Positions 1-8,476 of a stretch of DNA of 64,000 bases are shown piece by piece. Origin of the DNA: Paragemmobacter straminiformis (GTDB lineage Bacteria; Pseudomonadota; Alphaproteobacteria; Rhodobacterales; Rhodobacteraceae). Location: contig NZ_JACLQD010000002.1 in NCBI RefSeq assembly GCF_014243445.1, positions 62,001 to 126,000 of the forward strand, in the 5' to 3' direction. The notes beneath the pieces are model-generated. The model saw only the letters and a list, made by a program, of their open reading frames with translations. It did no database searches and was not told the DNA's origin. The position numbers were made by a program, and so were the translations under genes. Position 1 is the first letter of the stretch. Every line of letters begins with the position of its first letter.

Positions 1-487
1 CGTCGATCAGGGCGCTGATTTGCAGGGCTTTGGCTTCGGCCTCGGCCACGGGCAGAAGCGGGCGCAGGCCGGACATCAGGTTGGACTGCATGCGGGCATG
101 GATCACCCGCTGGATGCGCGCCAAGGCCGCGTCGCGCGGCACCTGCGCGCAAAGCGACAGCCATGCGTGACAGACGGGCGCTATGAACATGTCGGGCTCG
201 AAATTCCCCTCGACGATGGCGATCAGCCGCGCCTGCGGGCTGTCCGCGCGGGCGAGACGCGCGTTGACGCGGTCGCGCAGCACCAGATTCGCCTCGCGCA
301 TCACCTGTTCGAAAAGTTCGGCTTTCGAGCGGAAGTAGTGCAGCACGATGCCCTTCGAGGCCCCCGCCTCGGCGGCGACCTTCTCGAGGGTCGTGCCTTG
401 CACCCCTTCGCGCTGCAAGACGCGAAAGGCTGCCGCGCGCAATTCCTGACGCCGGATGTCGCTGATGGAACGCAAGGCCAAGGGCAT
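1..487 (-). CDS. betI: BetI-like TetR-family repressor (partial, 3' end off window)
   Basis: About 162 codons are visible from the ATG at 487; the C-terminus runs off the left edge. The N-terminal third is a TetR helix-turn-helix, with TTLEKVAAEAGASKGIVLHY at about residues 28-47 and the usual FRSKAELFEQ after it. The ligand-domain segment GNFEP...PVCHAWLSLCAQVPRD and the late ALIDG motif match BetI proteins, which in known systems repress choline/glycine-betaine genes and are relieved by choline. It is transcribed divergently from a choline-binding protein gene, which supports the assignment. The downstream gene (often betA/betB) is outside the window. The family call is strong; the specific ligand is inferred from context. 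Confidence 0.85.
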   Translation of the reverse strand, partial: MPLALRSISDIRRQELRAAAFRVLQREGVQGTTLEKVAAEAGASKGIVLHYFRSKAELFEQVMREANLVLRDRVNARLARADSPQARLIAIVEGNFEPDMFIAPVCHAWLSLCAQVPRDAALARIQRVIHARMQSNLMSGLRPLLPVAEAEAKALQISALID

Positions 488-541
488 TCTCCGTTTGTTC
501 GTTGGTCAATCATCCGGCGTGGAAACACAAGATTTGACTTT

Positions 542-574
542 GTGGATTGTTTATTGTCCCATCGGTCAATCCAC
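542..574. promoter_or_regulatory. Candidate BetI operator: 8-bp inverted repeat
   Basis: GTGGATTG (542-549) and CAATCCAC (567-574) form a perfect inverted repeat with a 17-bp spacer in the intergenic region between betI and the choline-binding protein gene. The core GGTCAATC also occurs at 504-511, nearer betI. TetR regulators usually bind such palindromes in divergent promoters. That BetI binds here is inference. Confidence 0.45.
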
Positions 575-614
575 CGTCCAGTTGGGCGAAATCGCATCGC
601 ACAGGGAGAGCGCC

Positions 615-1544
615 ATGATCCGAACCACAGTTGCCACCAGTCTGCTTTTTTGCCTTTGCACCCCCGTTTTCGCCGCCGAAGCCGACAGTTGTGCCACGGT
701 CCGGCTGGCCGAACCGGGGTGGAACGACCTTGCGTTGACCACGGGGGCGGCCTCGGTCGTGCTTGAGGGGTTGGGCTATACGGTGAAATCCGACCTTTTG
801 GGCATCGAGGTGATCTACCAGTCGCTCAAGGAAAACGAGCTGGACGCGTTCCTTGGCTATTGGGACCCCGCGATGCAGACCTATGCCGCCCCCTACGAGG
901 CGGATGGATCGGTCGAGCGGGTGCGCGTCAATCTGGACGAGGCGAAATACACCTTTGCCGTGCCGTCCTATGTGGCCGAGGCGGGGGTGCGGGATTTCAA
1001 GGATCTGGCCCGCTTCGGCGCGGAATTCGGCAAGGAGATGCATGGCATAGAACCCGGATCGAACCAGTTGATGTTCGACGTGATCGCCGATCCCGCCTTT
1101 GGGCTGGAAGGGTGGAACGTGGTGGAAAGCTCGGAGACGGCGATGCTGCTGGAAGTGCAGCGCAAGGTTGACCGCAAGGAATTCGTCGTGTTCCAGGCCT
1201 GGGCACCGCATCCGATGAACAATGCCTTCGATCTGGTCTACCTGACGGGGGGCGATGCGCATTACGGGCCGAACTTCGGCGCGGCGACGGTCAGCACGCA
1301 GGTGCGCAAGGGCTATCTGGCCGACTGTCCGAACGTGGGCAAGTTCCTGCAGAACCTGTCCTTCGACATCGCCTTCGAGAACGAGGGGATGGGCTATCTG
1401 ATCAACGAGTCGATGGACCCGCGCGAGGCGGGGCAGAAGATACTGGCGGCCCGTCCCGAGGTTCTGGACGGATGGCTGAAGGATGTGACCACGCGCGACG
1501 GTCAGCCCGGCCTTGCCGCCGTGAAGGCAGCGCTTGGCCTATGA
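615..1544 (+). CDS. choX: Choline/betaine ABC transporter substrate-binding protein (ChoX-like)
   Basis: 309 aa. An N-terminal signal peptide (MIRTTVATSLLFCLCTPVFA) is followed by an OpuAC-type periplasmic binding domain. Diagnostic segments are RLAEPGWNDLA near the N-terminus, DAFLGYWDPAM, FAVPSYVAEAGV and VFQAWAPHPMNN, as in ChoX proteins, which bind choline through an aromatic box. ATG 615 was chosen because it directly precedes the signal peptide. The reading frame is open upstream, but that stretch is the betI intergenic region. Permease and ATPase genes (choW, choV) do not follow; the next gene is a hydrolase overlapping by 4 bp (ATGA). The protein must therefore work with a transporter encoded elsewhere, or the cluster has been rearranged. 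Confidence 0.85.
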   Translation: MIRTTVATSLLFCLCTPVFAAEADSCATVRLAEPGWNDLALTTGAASVVLEGLGYTVKSDLLGIEVIYQSLKENELDAFLGYWDPAMQTYAAPYEADGSVERVRVNLDEAKYTFAVPSYVAEAGVRDFKDLARFGAEFGKEMHGIEPGSNQLMFDVIADPAFGLEGWNVVESSETAMLLEVQRKVDRKEFVVFQAWAPHPMNNAFDLVYLTGGDAHYGPNFGAATVSTQVRKGYLADCPNVGKFLQNLSFDIAFENEGMGYLINESMDPREAGQKILAARPEVLDGWLKDVTTRDGQPGLAAVKAALGL

Positions 1545-2353
1545 CGCCGCTTGCGCCCATGCCCCCCGCCCGGCGCGTCGCCTTGCCGGGGGGCGGTTGG
1601 CTGAACCTGCACGAACAGGCCGGAGAAGGGCCGACGCTGCTTTTTCTGCACGGGTTCACCGATTGCGCCGAAAGTTTCCGGCTGATGTTGCCGCATCTGG
1701 CGGGGTGCCATGTGGTGCTGCCCGATCTGCGCGGGCATGGCGGGTCGTTCCGCGGGCCGATCCCGTCGCTTGCCACATTGGCCGGGGATATCGAGGCGCT
1801 GGTCGCGGCGCTGGGCTTGCGGCGTCCGGTGGTTACGGGCCATTCGATGGGGGCGCTTGTGGCGGTGACGCTGGCGGCGCGGGGCAAGGTTGATCTGCTG
1901 CGGCTTGTGACACTTTCGGGCAGCCTGCGGCCGGATGGTCCGGCCTTGCAGGCGCTTGCGGCGCAATTCGCGGGCCTGCCCTCGCCGCTGGCGATGGATC
2001 ATCCGTTTCTGGACGAATGGTATGCGTGCAGCCGCCCCGTCGCGCCCGCGTTTCTGGAAGGCTTGCGCCGGAACTGCGTGGCGATGCGGCGCGAGGATTG
2101 GCGGGACTGTCTGGCGATGCTGGCGCGCGCCGATCTGACCGCCGAGGCCGGGGCCGTCCGCCTGCCGGTTCTCGCGATCAGCGGAGCCGAGGACATGATC
2201 TTTCCCGCCGGACACCACCGGCATCTGGCGCGCGCCTTGCGCCCCGAGCGGGATCTGGTGCTGGAGGGTGTGGGGCACAACCCGCATTGGGAAAAGCCCG
2301 CGCAAATCGCAGCACTGGTCCGCGATTTCGTCGGCTCAGTCGCGGCAGGGTGA
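1541..2353 (+). CDS. Alpha/beta-hydrolase
   Basis: 270 aa, starting in an ATGA overlap with the choX stop, so translationally coupled. It has the alpha/beta-hydrolase layout: oxyanion HGF motif (LLFLHGFTDC), nucleophile elbow GHSMG with Ser near residue 107, an acid residue in SGAEDMIFPA, and the late His in VGHNPHWEKP. No signal peptide is visible, so it is cytoplasmic. Substrate cannot be read from sequence. The coupling to a choline-binding protein suggests hydrolysis of a choline ester or related compound, but this is inference; general family members include esterases, lactonases and C-C hydrolases. Confidence 0.8.
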   Translation: MTPLAPMPPARRVALPGGGWLNLHEQAGEGPTLLFLHGFTDCAESFRLMLPHLAGCHVVLPDLRGHGGSFRGPIPSLATLAGDIEALVAALGLRRPVVTGHSMGALVAVTLAARGKVDLLRLVTLSGSLRPDGPALQALAAQFAGLPSPLAMDHPFLDEWYACSRPVAPAFLEGLRRNCVAMRREDWRDCLAMLARADLTAEAGAVRLPVLAISGAEDMIFPAGHHRHLARALRPERDLVLEGVGHNPHWEKPAQIAALVRDFVGSVAAG

Positions 2354-2382
2354 GGGGCGCGCCCCGCTGGCGCGGCCCCTTT
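2354..2382. terminator. Hairpin between convergent genes, probable bidirectional terminator
   Basis: GGGGC+GCGCC (2354-2363) pairs with GGCGC+GCCCC (2369-2379) with one bulged G and a 5-nt loop, followed by TTT. It lies in the 32-bp gap between the converging hydrolase and cytochrome c genes. Confidence 0.55.
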
Positions 2383-2385
2383 GGC

Positions 2386-2769
2386 CTAGTCTGCGGTGGC
2401 GTCCCGCAGGTAGGCGATCAGGTCTTCGGCTTCTCCGGCGCGTTTCAGGCCGTTGAAGGGCATCTTGGTCTTGGGAACATAGCCGCGCGGGTTCTTCAGG
2501 AATTGCGTCAGGGTATCTTCGTCCCAGACGATGGCCGCCGATTTCATCGCGTCGGAATAGTCGAAGCCCGCCCATGTGCCGGACACGCGCTCGAACAGGC
2601 CTGTGAGCGGCGGGGCTTTCTTGACCGTGTCGCCCCGGACCATGTGGCAGTCGGAGCAGCGGTTGGTGAAGATGCCTTCGCCCTTGGCGGCATCGCCCCC
2701 TGCCAAGACAGGAAGGGGGCGGAGTGCAACAAAGAGAAGCGCGGGCAGGATGACGACAAGGAGATGCAT
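2386..2769 (-). CDS. Class I c-type cytochrome, periplasmic
   Basis: 127 aa with a signal sequence (about residues 1-23, hydrophobic LLVVILPALLFVAL then VLAGG). The single heme site is C38-S-D-C41-H42, and KTKMPF near residue 102 supplies the likely axial Met. The fold resembles small soluble cytochromes c of the c2/c550 group that shuttle electrons in the periplasm. The next gene upstream on the same strand encodes a secreted protein of unknown function 25 bp away, so the two may form an operon. The electron partner cannot be deduced. Confidence 0.85.
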   Translation of the reverse strand: MHLLVVILPALLFVALRPLPVLAGGDAAKGEGIFTNRCSDCHMVRGDTVKKAPPLTGLFERVSGTWAGFDYSDAMKSAAIVWDEDTLTQFLKNPRGYVPKTKMPFNGLKRAGEAEDLIAYLRDATAD

Positions 2770-2794
2770 CGGAACCTCGGTCTCTCGGGGGATG

Positions 2795-3295
2795 TCAGTT
2801 GCGCGTGATGTGGCCTTCGTAGAAGTAATGCGGCGCAGCGTCGCCCGACATCACATCGTAAAAGCGCATCAATCCGGTCAGGCCGGTGCCCGACAGATAA
2901 TGGATGCATCCGCCGACGATTTCCTTTTCGGCCGCCGGAGCGGGGCAGGAGCCAGTCGGGAATAGTCCGGTAAAGGTATAGGTCGTGTCGAAGGTGACGG
3001 CCTCGCCTTCGAGCTTGCCTTCGAATTCCTCGCGGCCGATTTCGGTGTAAAGCGAAAAACCGTTCATTTCCTGACAGTTGTAATGGCTTATGAAAGTGGC
3101 CCAGCAGCCTGATAGGCTGCCTGCGAGTTCGATTGCATAATCGGCCTTCTTGGCGGCCCCGCAGTCCGAGGGGGTGCTGTCGCCCGATACGCTGACCGTT
3201 GCGTTGGCGGAAAAGCCGGGGCTTGCTGCGGCCAGAGCAAGGGACGCGGCAAGGACGAGGGTTCGGGAAAGGACGTTCGGAATGCGATGTGTCAT
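2795..3295 (-). CDS. Secreted protein of unknown function
   Basis: 166 aa; signal peptide over about residues 1-30 ending ASPGFSA. The mature part is about 136 aa with five or six cysteines and many aromatic and Gly/Thr residues, consistent with a small disulfide-bonded periplasmic beta protein. I do not recognise the family. It lies 25 bp upstream of the cytochrome c gene on the same strand, so a role linked to that cytochrome is possible but unproven. Confidence 0.6.
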   Translation of the reverse strand: MTHRIPNVLSRTLVLAASLALAAASPGFSANATVSVSGDSTPSDCGAAKKADYAIELAGSLSGCWATFISHYNCQEMNGFSLYTEIGREEFEGKLEGEAVTFDTTYTFTGLFPTGSCPAPAAEKEIVGGCIHYLSGTGLTGLMRFYDVMSGDAAPHYFYEGHITRN

Positions 3296-3483
3296 GACCT
3301 GTCCTGAGCAAGGGGGCTTCGGTTGCTGCTGTGCAGGGGGCGGGTTCGCGCGGCGCCCCCCTGCCGAAGCCTAGCCAAGGCGGGCGGCCGGCACCAAAGC
3401 CGAAAGGGCCAAAACGGGGGCATTTCGGCCAAGGGGCGCAAGCCGGGTGCGGGTATTCGGGGGGCGGGGCGGTCGCGTGCGGC

Positions 3484-4518
3484 CTAGACGGGGGATCCGA
3501 CGGCCTGCCGGAAGCCTGCGAAGCGGCGGCGGTATTGGGCGGGTGTCAGCCCGACCTTGCGGCGGAACAGGCGGCGGAAGAAGCTCGAATCCTCGTATCC
3601 CACCTCTTCGGCGATGGCGTCGACGGGCTGGGCGCCGGTCTCGAGCATCTGCTTTGCTTCCTCGAGCCGGAGGGCGTGGACATAGTCGAGCGGGGCCAGA
3701 CCCGTGGCGCGGGTGAACCGCCGCACGAAAGTCCGCTCGGCCAGACCCGAGCGCGCGACCATCGCGGCCACGGGCGAGGCCGTGCCGTAATTGTCGGCCA
3801 GCCAATCCTGACAGTCGCGGATCGTCGCATCATCGGCCTGCGCGCGGCCTAGAAGCGAGGCAAAGGGCGTCTGGCCCAGATCGTGCCATTGCAGCATGTA
3901 GATGCGGGCAACGCGCATCGCCTCTTCGGGGCCGACGAAACGGGCGATGAGCCAGAGCGCGAGATCTTGCCAGCTGGTGCCGCCGCCTGCCATCACGATG
4001 CGTTGCGCCTCGCCCGACATGACAAGCGAGCGGTCGAGATTCACGCGGACATTGGCGTAATTGTTCAGAAGCGTGCGCACATAGCCCCAATGGATCGTCG
4101 CTTCGGCGCCGTCGAGAAATCCGGCCTCGCCCAGAAGGACGGCACCCGAGCAGGCGCTGCAAAGAAAGCTGCCGCCGCCGTGCATCTGCCTGAGCCATGC
4201 GGCTTCGGGGTCGTAGCGGCCCGACAGGATTTCGCCGGGGTTCACGAAGAAATCCGGAATGCAGACGATGTGGGGGGTGGGGCAGTCGTCGAGCGCGTGG
4301 TCGGGGCGGATGACGATTCCGTTGGCGGCCATGAATTCGGTTTTTTCGCGCGCGACGATGAAGGGGTTCATGCGCTGCGATCCGGGTTCGCCCGACAGGA
4401 TGAAGGGCCAGTCGCGGCCCGGCGCGGAGAAAAGGTCGAACATCCCGAACAGGGCCGAGGCGGTCACCTCGGGCATGGCCAGCAGGGCCACGTTGATCCG
4501 GTCCCCCGTTCCCTTCAT
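3484..4518 (-). CDS. GlxA-family transcriptional regulator (DJ-1/PfpI + AraC HTH)
   Basis: 344 aa. Residues about 8-200 form a class I glutamine-amidotransferase-like (DJ-1/PfpI) domain, with the nucleophile-elbow-like FLCSACSGAVLLGEAG. Residues about 235-335 are an AraC-type double helix-turn-helix, with AERTFVRRFTRATGLAPLDY and EVGYEDSSFFRRLFRRKVGL. GlxA-family members include GbdR, SouR and CdhR, which activate glycine-betaine, sarcosine and carnitine catabolism, so a role in methylamine-nitrogen use fits this location. It is the last gene in a minus-strand series starting with the ABC transporter, 131 bp after a second GlxA gene. The specific inducer is unknown. Confidence 0.85.
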   Translation of the reverse strand: MKGTGDRINVALLAMPEVTASALFGMFDLFSAPGRDWPFILSGEPGSQRMNPFIVAREKTEFMAANGIVIRPDHALDDCPTPHIVCIPDFFVNPGEILSGRYDPEAAWLRQMHGGGSFLCSACSGAVLLGEAGFLDGAEATIHWGYVRTLLNNYANVRVNLDRSLVMSGEAQRIVMAGGGTSWQDLALWLIARFVGPEEAMRVARIYMLQWHDLGQTPFASLLGRAQADDATIRDCQDWLADNYGTASPVAAMVARSGLAERTFVRRFTRATGLAPLDYVHALRLEEAKQMLETGAQPVDAIAEEVGYEDSSFFRRLFRRKVGLTPAQYRRRFAGFRQAVGSPV

Positions 4519-4649
4519 CGGCGCACTCCGCTTTGGCAGATGTCACGGCGCTTAGGCTTTGTGAACGATAGCAAGCGGCCCCGCTCCGGTCCAGCGCCGT
4601 CGGATCGTGCAAGGGGCGCGGGGTGATCCCTGTCGGGGGAGTGCGCCGT

Positions 4650-5669
4650 TCAGGCGCAGGCGGGCAGGGGTTGGACCATGTTCGTCACATGGCGCGGTGC
4701 AACGCCGTATTTCTGGCGGAAGGATTTCGCAAAGGCGTTCGCGCTGTTGAAACCGCAGGCTTCGGCCACGTCGCGCACCGATTTGTCGGTTTCGGTCAGC
4801 AAGGCCCGCGCCCTTTCGAGCCGCAATTCCTTGAGGTAGCGCTTGGGCGAGGTTCCGACATGGCGTTCGAACATCCGTTCGATATGGCGGCGCGAGGTGC
4901 CAAGCCGGTCGGCAATGTCGCCAAGATCGACGTCGGCTTCGATGCTGCCCTCGAACTGGCGGATCACCGAGACGAGCAGCGGATTGCGGATGCCGAGGGT
5001 CGACGAGAGGGACAGGCGCTGTTGCAGGTTGGCCGGGCGCTGCTGGCCGTGCAGGCACATCTTGAGAACGGCATCGCCAAGCCGCGCGCCGTGGTGGCGT
5101 GCGACGAGTTCGATGAAAAGATCGGTGGCCGCGGCCCCTCCGGCACAGGTGAGGATGCGGTCGTCGATGCAGTAAAGCTGCTCGAGCGGGGCGAGGTTCG
5201 GGAAGGTGGCGGCAAAGGGCGGCAGGTTTTCCCAATGCAGGGTGAAGCGGCGGCCCTGCAACAGGCCCGCTTTGGCCAGAACGTAAGCCCCGGTGCAAAG
5301 CCCGCCCACGCTGCGGCCGTTGCGCCATTGCGCGCGAAGCCAGTCGGCAACGCGGCGCGAGGCGGATTTTTCCGGCTCGACCCCGCCGCAGACGAAAAGC
5401 ATCGCCCGGGCAGAGGTGTCGCCGATTGCGCCATCGACGCCGACGACAAGACCGTTGGAACAGGCGACGGGCGCGCCGGTTTCCGACAGGATGCTCCATT
5501 CGAAAAGCACCCGCCCCGCAAGCTGGTTCGCGATCCGCAAGGGTTCGATGGCCGATGAAAAGGCGATCAGGCTGAAATTGTGCAACAATACGAAGGTGAC
5601 GGGGATCGGCTGGTCGTGATGCGGCACCGGAACATGGGCGACGCCTTTGGCGACGAAATTTGCGGTCAT
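4650..5669 (-). CDS. GlxA-family transcriptional regulator, probable activator of the creatine genes
   Basis: 339 aa from ATG 5669. The start was chosen because MTANFVAKG leads directly into the conserved PfpI strand PVTFVLLHNFSLIAFSSAIE; the reading frame continues upstream but crosses the gap to creatinase. The amidase-like domain (about 20-200) contains GGLCTGAYVLAKAGLL. The AraC HTH (about 230-325) contains RLGTSRRHIERMFERHVG and ACGFNSANAFAKSFRQKYG. It closely resembles GbdR/CdhR-type activators. It follows creatinase on the same strand with a 94-bp gap, so it may be cotranscribed and autoregulated. The regulatory target is inferred from position. Confidence 0.85.
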   Translation of the reverse strand: MTANFVAKGVAHVPVPHHDQPIPVTFVLLHNFSLIAFSSAIEPLRIANQLAGRVLFEWSILSETGAPVACSNGLVVGVDGAIGDTSARAMLFVCGGVEPEKSASRRVADWLRAQWRNGRSVGGLCTGAYVLAKAGLLQGRRFTLHWENLPPFAATFPNLAPLEQLYCIDDRILTCAGGAAATDLFIELVARHHGARLGDAVLKMCLHGQQRPANLQQRLSLSSTLGIRNPLLVSVIRQFEGSIEADVDLGDIADRLGTSRRHIERMFERHVGTSPKRYLKELRLERARALLTETDKSVRDVAEACGFNSANAFAKSFRQKYGVAPRHVTNMVQPLPACA

Positions 5670-5763
5670 GGGTCGGGCTTTCCGGTGCTGCGGTCGCGAG
5701 AGGGTGCCCGGCCGCCAGACCTGCTGTCCGGCGGCCGGGATGGTCAGACCCCGAGGTTCGTCC

Positions 5764-6996
5764 TTACTGGGCGGCCTTGCGCTTGCCTTTGACGATGAGG
5801 TGTTCGGGTCCGTAGGGGAAGCCGGTGATGTTGCGGTTGCCGCCTTCGGTGATGACGAGGATGTCATGCTCGCGGTAGCCGCCCGCGCCCGCCATGTGGT
5901 TGGGGATGGTGATCATCGGCTCCATCGACACGACCATGCCGGGTTCCAGGACGGTGTCGCAATCCTCGCGCAGTTCCAGCCCCGCCTCGCGGCCGTAGTA
6001 GTGGCAAAGCACGCCGAAGGAATGGCCGTAGCCGAAGCTGCGGTATTGCAGCAGGTTTTCGGCGGCATACATCTCGTTCAGTTCCTTGGCGATGTCGCTG
6101 CACTTGTTGCCGGGAACCAGCAGCTCCTTGCCCTTGTCATGGACCTTGCAGTTGAAGTCCCAGAGGCGGATATGCTCGTCGCTCGCATGTTCGGCAAACA
6201 GCGTGCGTTCCAGCGCCACGTAGTAGCCCGCGACCATCGGGAAGCAGTTGAGCGAGAGGATGTCGCCCGCCTCGATCTTGCGCGAGGTGACGGGGTTGTG
6301 TGCGCCGTCGGTGTTGATGCCCGACTGGAACCATGTCCAGGTGTCGAGCAGCTCGCCATCGGGCCAGATGCGGGCGATTTCGCGCACCATCGTCGCGGTG
6401 GAATGCAGCGCCACCTCATGCTCGGGCGCGCCGACCTCGATGGCTTCGACCACGGCCCCGCCGCCGATGTCGGCGATGCGGGTCATCTTTTCGATATGGG
6501 CGATTTCCTCGGCCGATTTGATCATGCGCAGGCGCATGGAATGGGCAGCGATGTCGACGAATTCCATATGGGGGAATTCGGCTTTCAGCAGGTTCAGCGT
6601 GTCGATGGTGATGTGGTCGAATTCGATGCCGAGGCGTTTGACGCCGCCGGTGAGCTGCCGGATGGCGTGGAAGTAGTTGTCCTTCTGCCAGTCGGTATAG
6701 GTGACGTTCTTGCCACCGAAGGTGCGGCGCCACGGCTGGCCGCCGTCGATGCCCGCGGTGATCGAGGTCGCGACGTTGTGATCGACAAGGAAGCCGTAGC
6801 GGCGGCCGAAGTAGCAGAACATGAAGTCGGAATAGTAGTTGATGCAGTGGTACGAGGTGAACAGCGCCGCATCGATGCCGTTCTTGGCCATGACGCCACG
6901 GATCGCATCGAGGCGCCGCTGCATCTCGGTGGCCGAGAAGGTCGGGGTGACCGGGGTGCCGTTGCCGACGTAGTTCTGCAGTCTTTCGCGTTGCAT
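5764..6996 (-). CDS. Creatinase (creatine amidinohydrolase)
   Basis: 410 aa; cytoplasmic enzyme hydrolysing creatine to sarcosine and urea. It has the pita-bread creatinase fold, matching Pseudomonas creatinase along its length: FTSYHCINYYSDF, TDGAHNPVT (catalytic His232 in P. putida numbering), VALERTLF (Glu262), GHSFGVL (His324), YYGREAGLE (Arg335) and VSMEPM (Glu358) are all present. Start ATG 6996 has an AAGGAG ribosome site; upstream ATGs lack one. It lies downstream of a PotABCD-like importer, upstream of a GlxA regulator, and about 5.5 kb from creatininase, giving a coherent creatinine pathway. The sarcosine-oxidising step is not in the window. Confidence 0.93.
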   Translation of the reverse strand: MQRERLQNYVGNGTPVTPTFSATEMQRRLDAIRGVMAKNGIDAALFTSYHCINYYSDFMFCYFGRRYGFLVDHNVATSITAGIDGGQPWRRTFGGKNVTYTDWQKDNYFHAIRQLTGGVKRLGIEFDHITIDTLNLLKAEFPHMEFVDIAAHSMRLRMIKSAEEIAHIEKMTRIADIGGGAVVEAIEVGAPEHEVALHSTATMVREIARIWPDGELLDTWTWFQSGINTDGAHNPVTSRKIEAGDILSLNCFPMVAGYYVALERTLFAEHASDEHIRLWDFNCKVHDKGKELLVPGNKCSDIAKELNEMYAAENLLQYRSFGYGHSFGVLCHYYGREAGLELREDCDTVLEPGMVVSMEPMITIPNHMAGAGGYREHDILVITEGGNRNITGFPYGPEHLIVKGKRKAAQ

Positions 6997-7134
6997 GGTG
7001 CAAACTCCTTCGTTGGGTAGGGTGTCAGGTATGTCGCCTGTGTCCGGCCCGACGATTTGGCGGCCCGGAAACAGGATGAGGGATATCGGTCCGGGAAATC
7101 CGGATTTTGGCATTATTTGAATTTTTTCAGATAG

Positions 7135-7269
7135 TTACGCGCGTCTTTTGGCGCTTGCCGACCTTAGCTTGCCCCAAATCCCCATGAGCAGGGCCGCGAG
7201 CCGGTCGAGTCTTGGTCCTTCCATCTGTTTGCGGCTAAGGCCGCCGCCCTGAAGGAAGGTGTGGGACAT
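7135..7269 (-). CDS. Possible 44-aa small protein
   Basis: ATG 7269 is preceded by GGAGG at good spacing (GGAGGAAACGGAA then ATG). The product starts MSHTFLQGGGLSRKQMEGPR, has a hydrophobic middle (RLDRLAALLMGIWGKL) and a basic end (SASAKRRA), suggesting an amphipathic helix that might touch the membrane. It sits between the transporter ATPase and creatinase on the same strand. No family is recognised; it could be a leader or spurious. Confidence 0.35.
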   Translation of the reverse strand: MSHTFLQGGGLSRKQMEGPRLDRLAALLMGIWGKLRSASAKRRA

Positions 7270-7375
7270 TTCCGTTTCCTCCATCGTCAGTTGCATCACG
7301 GGGGCGAACAGTCTGCCCGACCCCAAAACCGAAAGCCCGAGTTCGCGCCGTGCCGCCCCGGACCGTTCCATTGCA

Positions 7376-8473
7376 TCACGCCTCGGCCACCAGATGGCTG
7401 TCGGTCGGCGCCCAATGGACGAAAAGCTCTTGCCCGATGTCGAGCGGCAGGCCTGCAAGTTCGTCATGGCTTTTCTGCACGCGGATTTCGTGGCCCTTGG
7501 CGGTTTCAAGATAGACCGTCGCGGTCGCGCCCACGAATTCCTCGCCGATGACGCGCACCGGAACGATGTTCGCGGCCCCCGTCGGGCGCGACACGCTCAG
7601 ATGTGTCTTGGTGTCGAGCACGGTCAGCGTGGCGGTGTCGCCCTGACGCGGCGGGATGGGCAGATTGCCCCCGCCAAGCGCGAGCCGGCCGTCAGGGGTT
7701 TCGACCTCGACCATCGATTGCGATGCGGCGAGGACCTTGCCTGTGAAGATGTTCGACGAGCCGAGGAAATCGGCCACGAAGCGCGTGCGCGGCGCGCCGT
7801 AGATTTCCTGCGGCGTGCCGATCTGTTCGATCACGCCGCGCGACATGATGACCACGCGGTCGGCCATCGAAAAGGCCTCTGACTGGCTGTGCGTGACATA
7901 GACGAAGGTGATCCCCGTTTCGCGTTGCAGGTTCTTGAGCACGGATTGCATCCGCACCTTCAGGGCGGCGTCCAGTGCGGACAGGGGTTCGTCGAGCAGC
8001 AGGATCTCGGGCTCGACCACCAGCGACCGGGCGAGGGCCACGCGCTGGCGCTGCCCGCCCGAAAGTTGCGCGACATTGCGGTCGGCGAATTCGAGGATCT
8101 GCATCCGGTCGAGCCATTGCTCGGCGCGCTGGCGACGCTCGGCCTTGGCCATGCCGCGCATCTTCAGTGCGAACTCGACGTTCTCGCGCACGTTGAGAAA
8201 GGGGAAAAGCGCAAGGCTTTGCCAGACCATCGGCGTGTCGCGCTGCCATGTCGGCAGGTGGTTGATCGGCTTGCCCGACAGGCGGATCGTGCCTTCGCTC
8301 GGCGCTTCCAGACCGGCCAGCATGCGCAGCGTGGTGGTCTTGCCGCAGCCGCTTGACCCCATGATGGCGAGGAATTCGCCCTTCTTGATTTCGAAGTCCA
8401 TCTTCTGCACGGCGGTGAAACCGCCAAAGCGTTTGATCACGCCTTCGAAGGAAACGAGCGTATCGCGTTGCAT
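7376..8473 (-). CDS. ABC transporter ATPase, PotA-like
   Basis: 365 aa. Walker A GSSGCGKTT at 39-47, signature LSGGQRQRVALARS and Walker B ILLLDEPLSALDA near 135-170, then a C-terminal TOBE/OB region from about residue 280. This layout is that of spermidine/putrescine and iron-type importers (CUT1/PotA). It is the last gene of potD-, potB-, potC-, potA-like order; its ATG is 3 bp from the permease stop, with AAGGAG just upstream. The flanking creatinase, creatininase and regulators suggest creatine, creatinine or a related guanidino compound as substrate rather than polyamine (inference). Confidence 0.87.
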   Translation of the reverse strand: MQRDTLVSFEGVIKRFGGFTAVQKMDFEIKKGEFLAIMGSSGCGKTTTLRMLAGLEAPSEGTIRLSGKPINHLPTWQRDTPMVWQSLALFPFLNVRENVEFALKMRGMAKAERRQRAEQWLDRMQILEFADRNVAQLSGGQRQRVALARSLVVEPEILLLDEPLSALDAALKVRMQSVLKNLQRETGITFVYVTHSQSEAFSMADRVVIMSRGVIEQIGTPQEIYGAPRTRFVADFLGSSNIFTGKVLAASQSMVEVETPDGRLALGGGNLPIPPRQGDTATLTVLDTKTHLSVSRPTGAANIVPVRVIGEEFVGATATVYLETAKGHEIRVQKSHDELAGLPLDIGQELFVHWAPTDSHLVAEA

Positions 8474-8476
8474 GGA

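Noticed and set aside
5647-7020. Long plus-strand open frame (457 codons) opposite creatinase
   Set aside because: Composition is the complement of the creatinase gene; no start site or domain, while the minus strand matches creatinase end to end.
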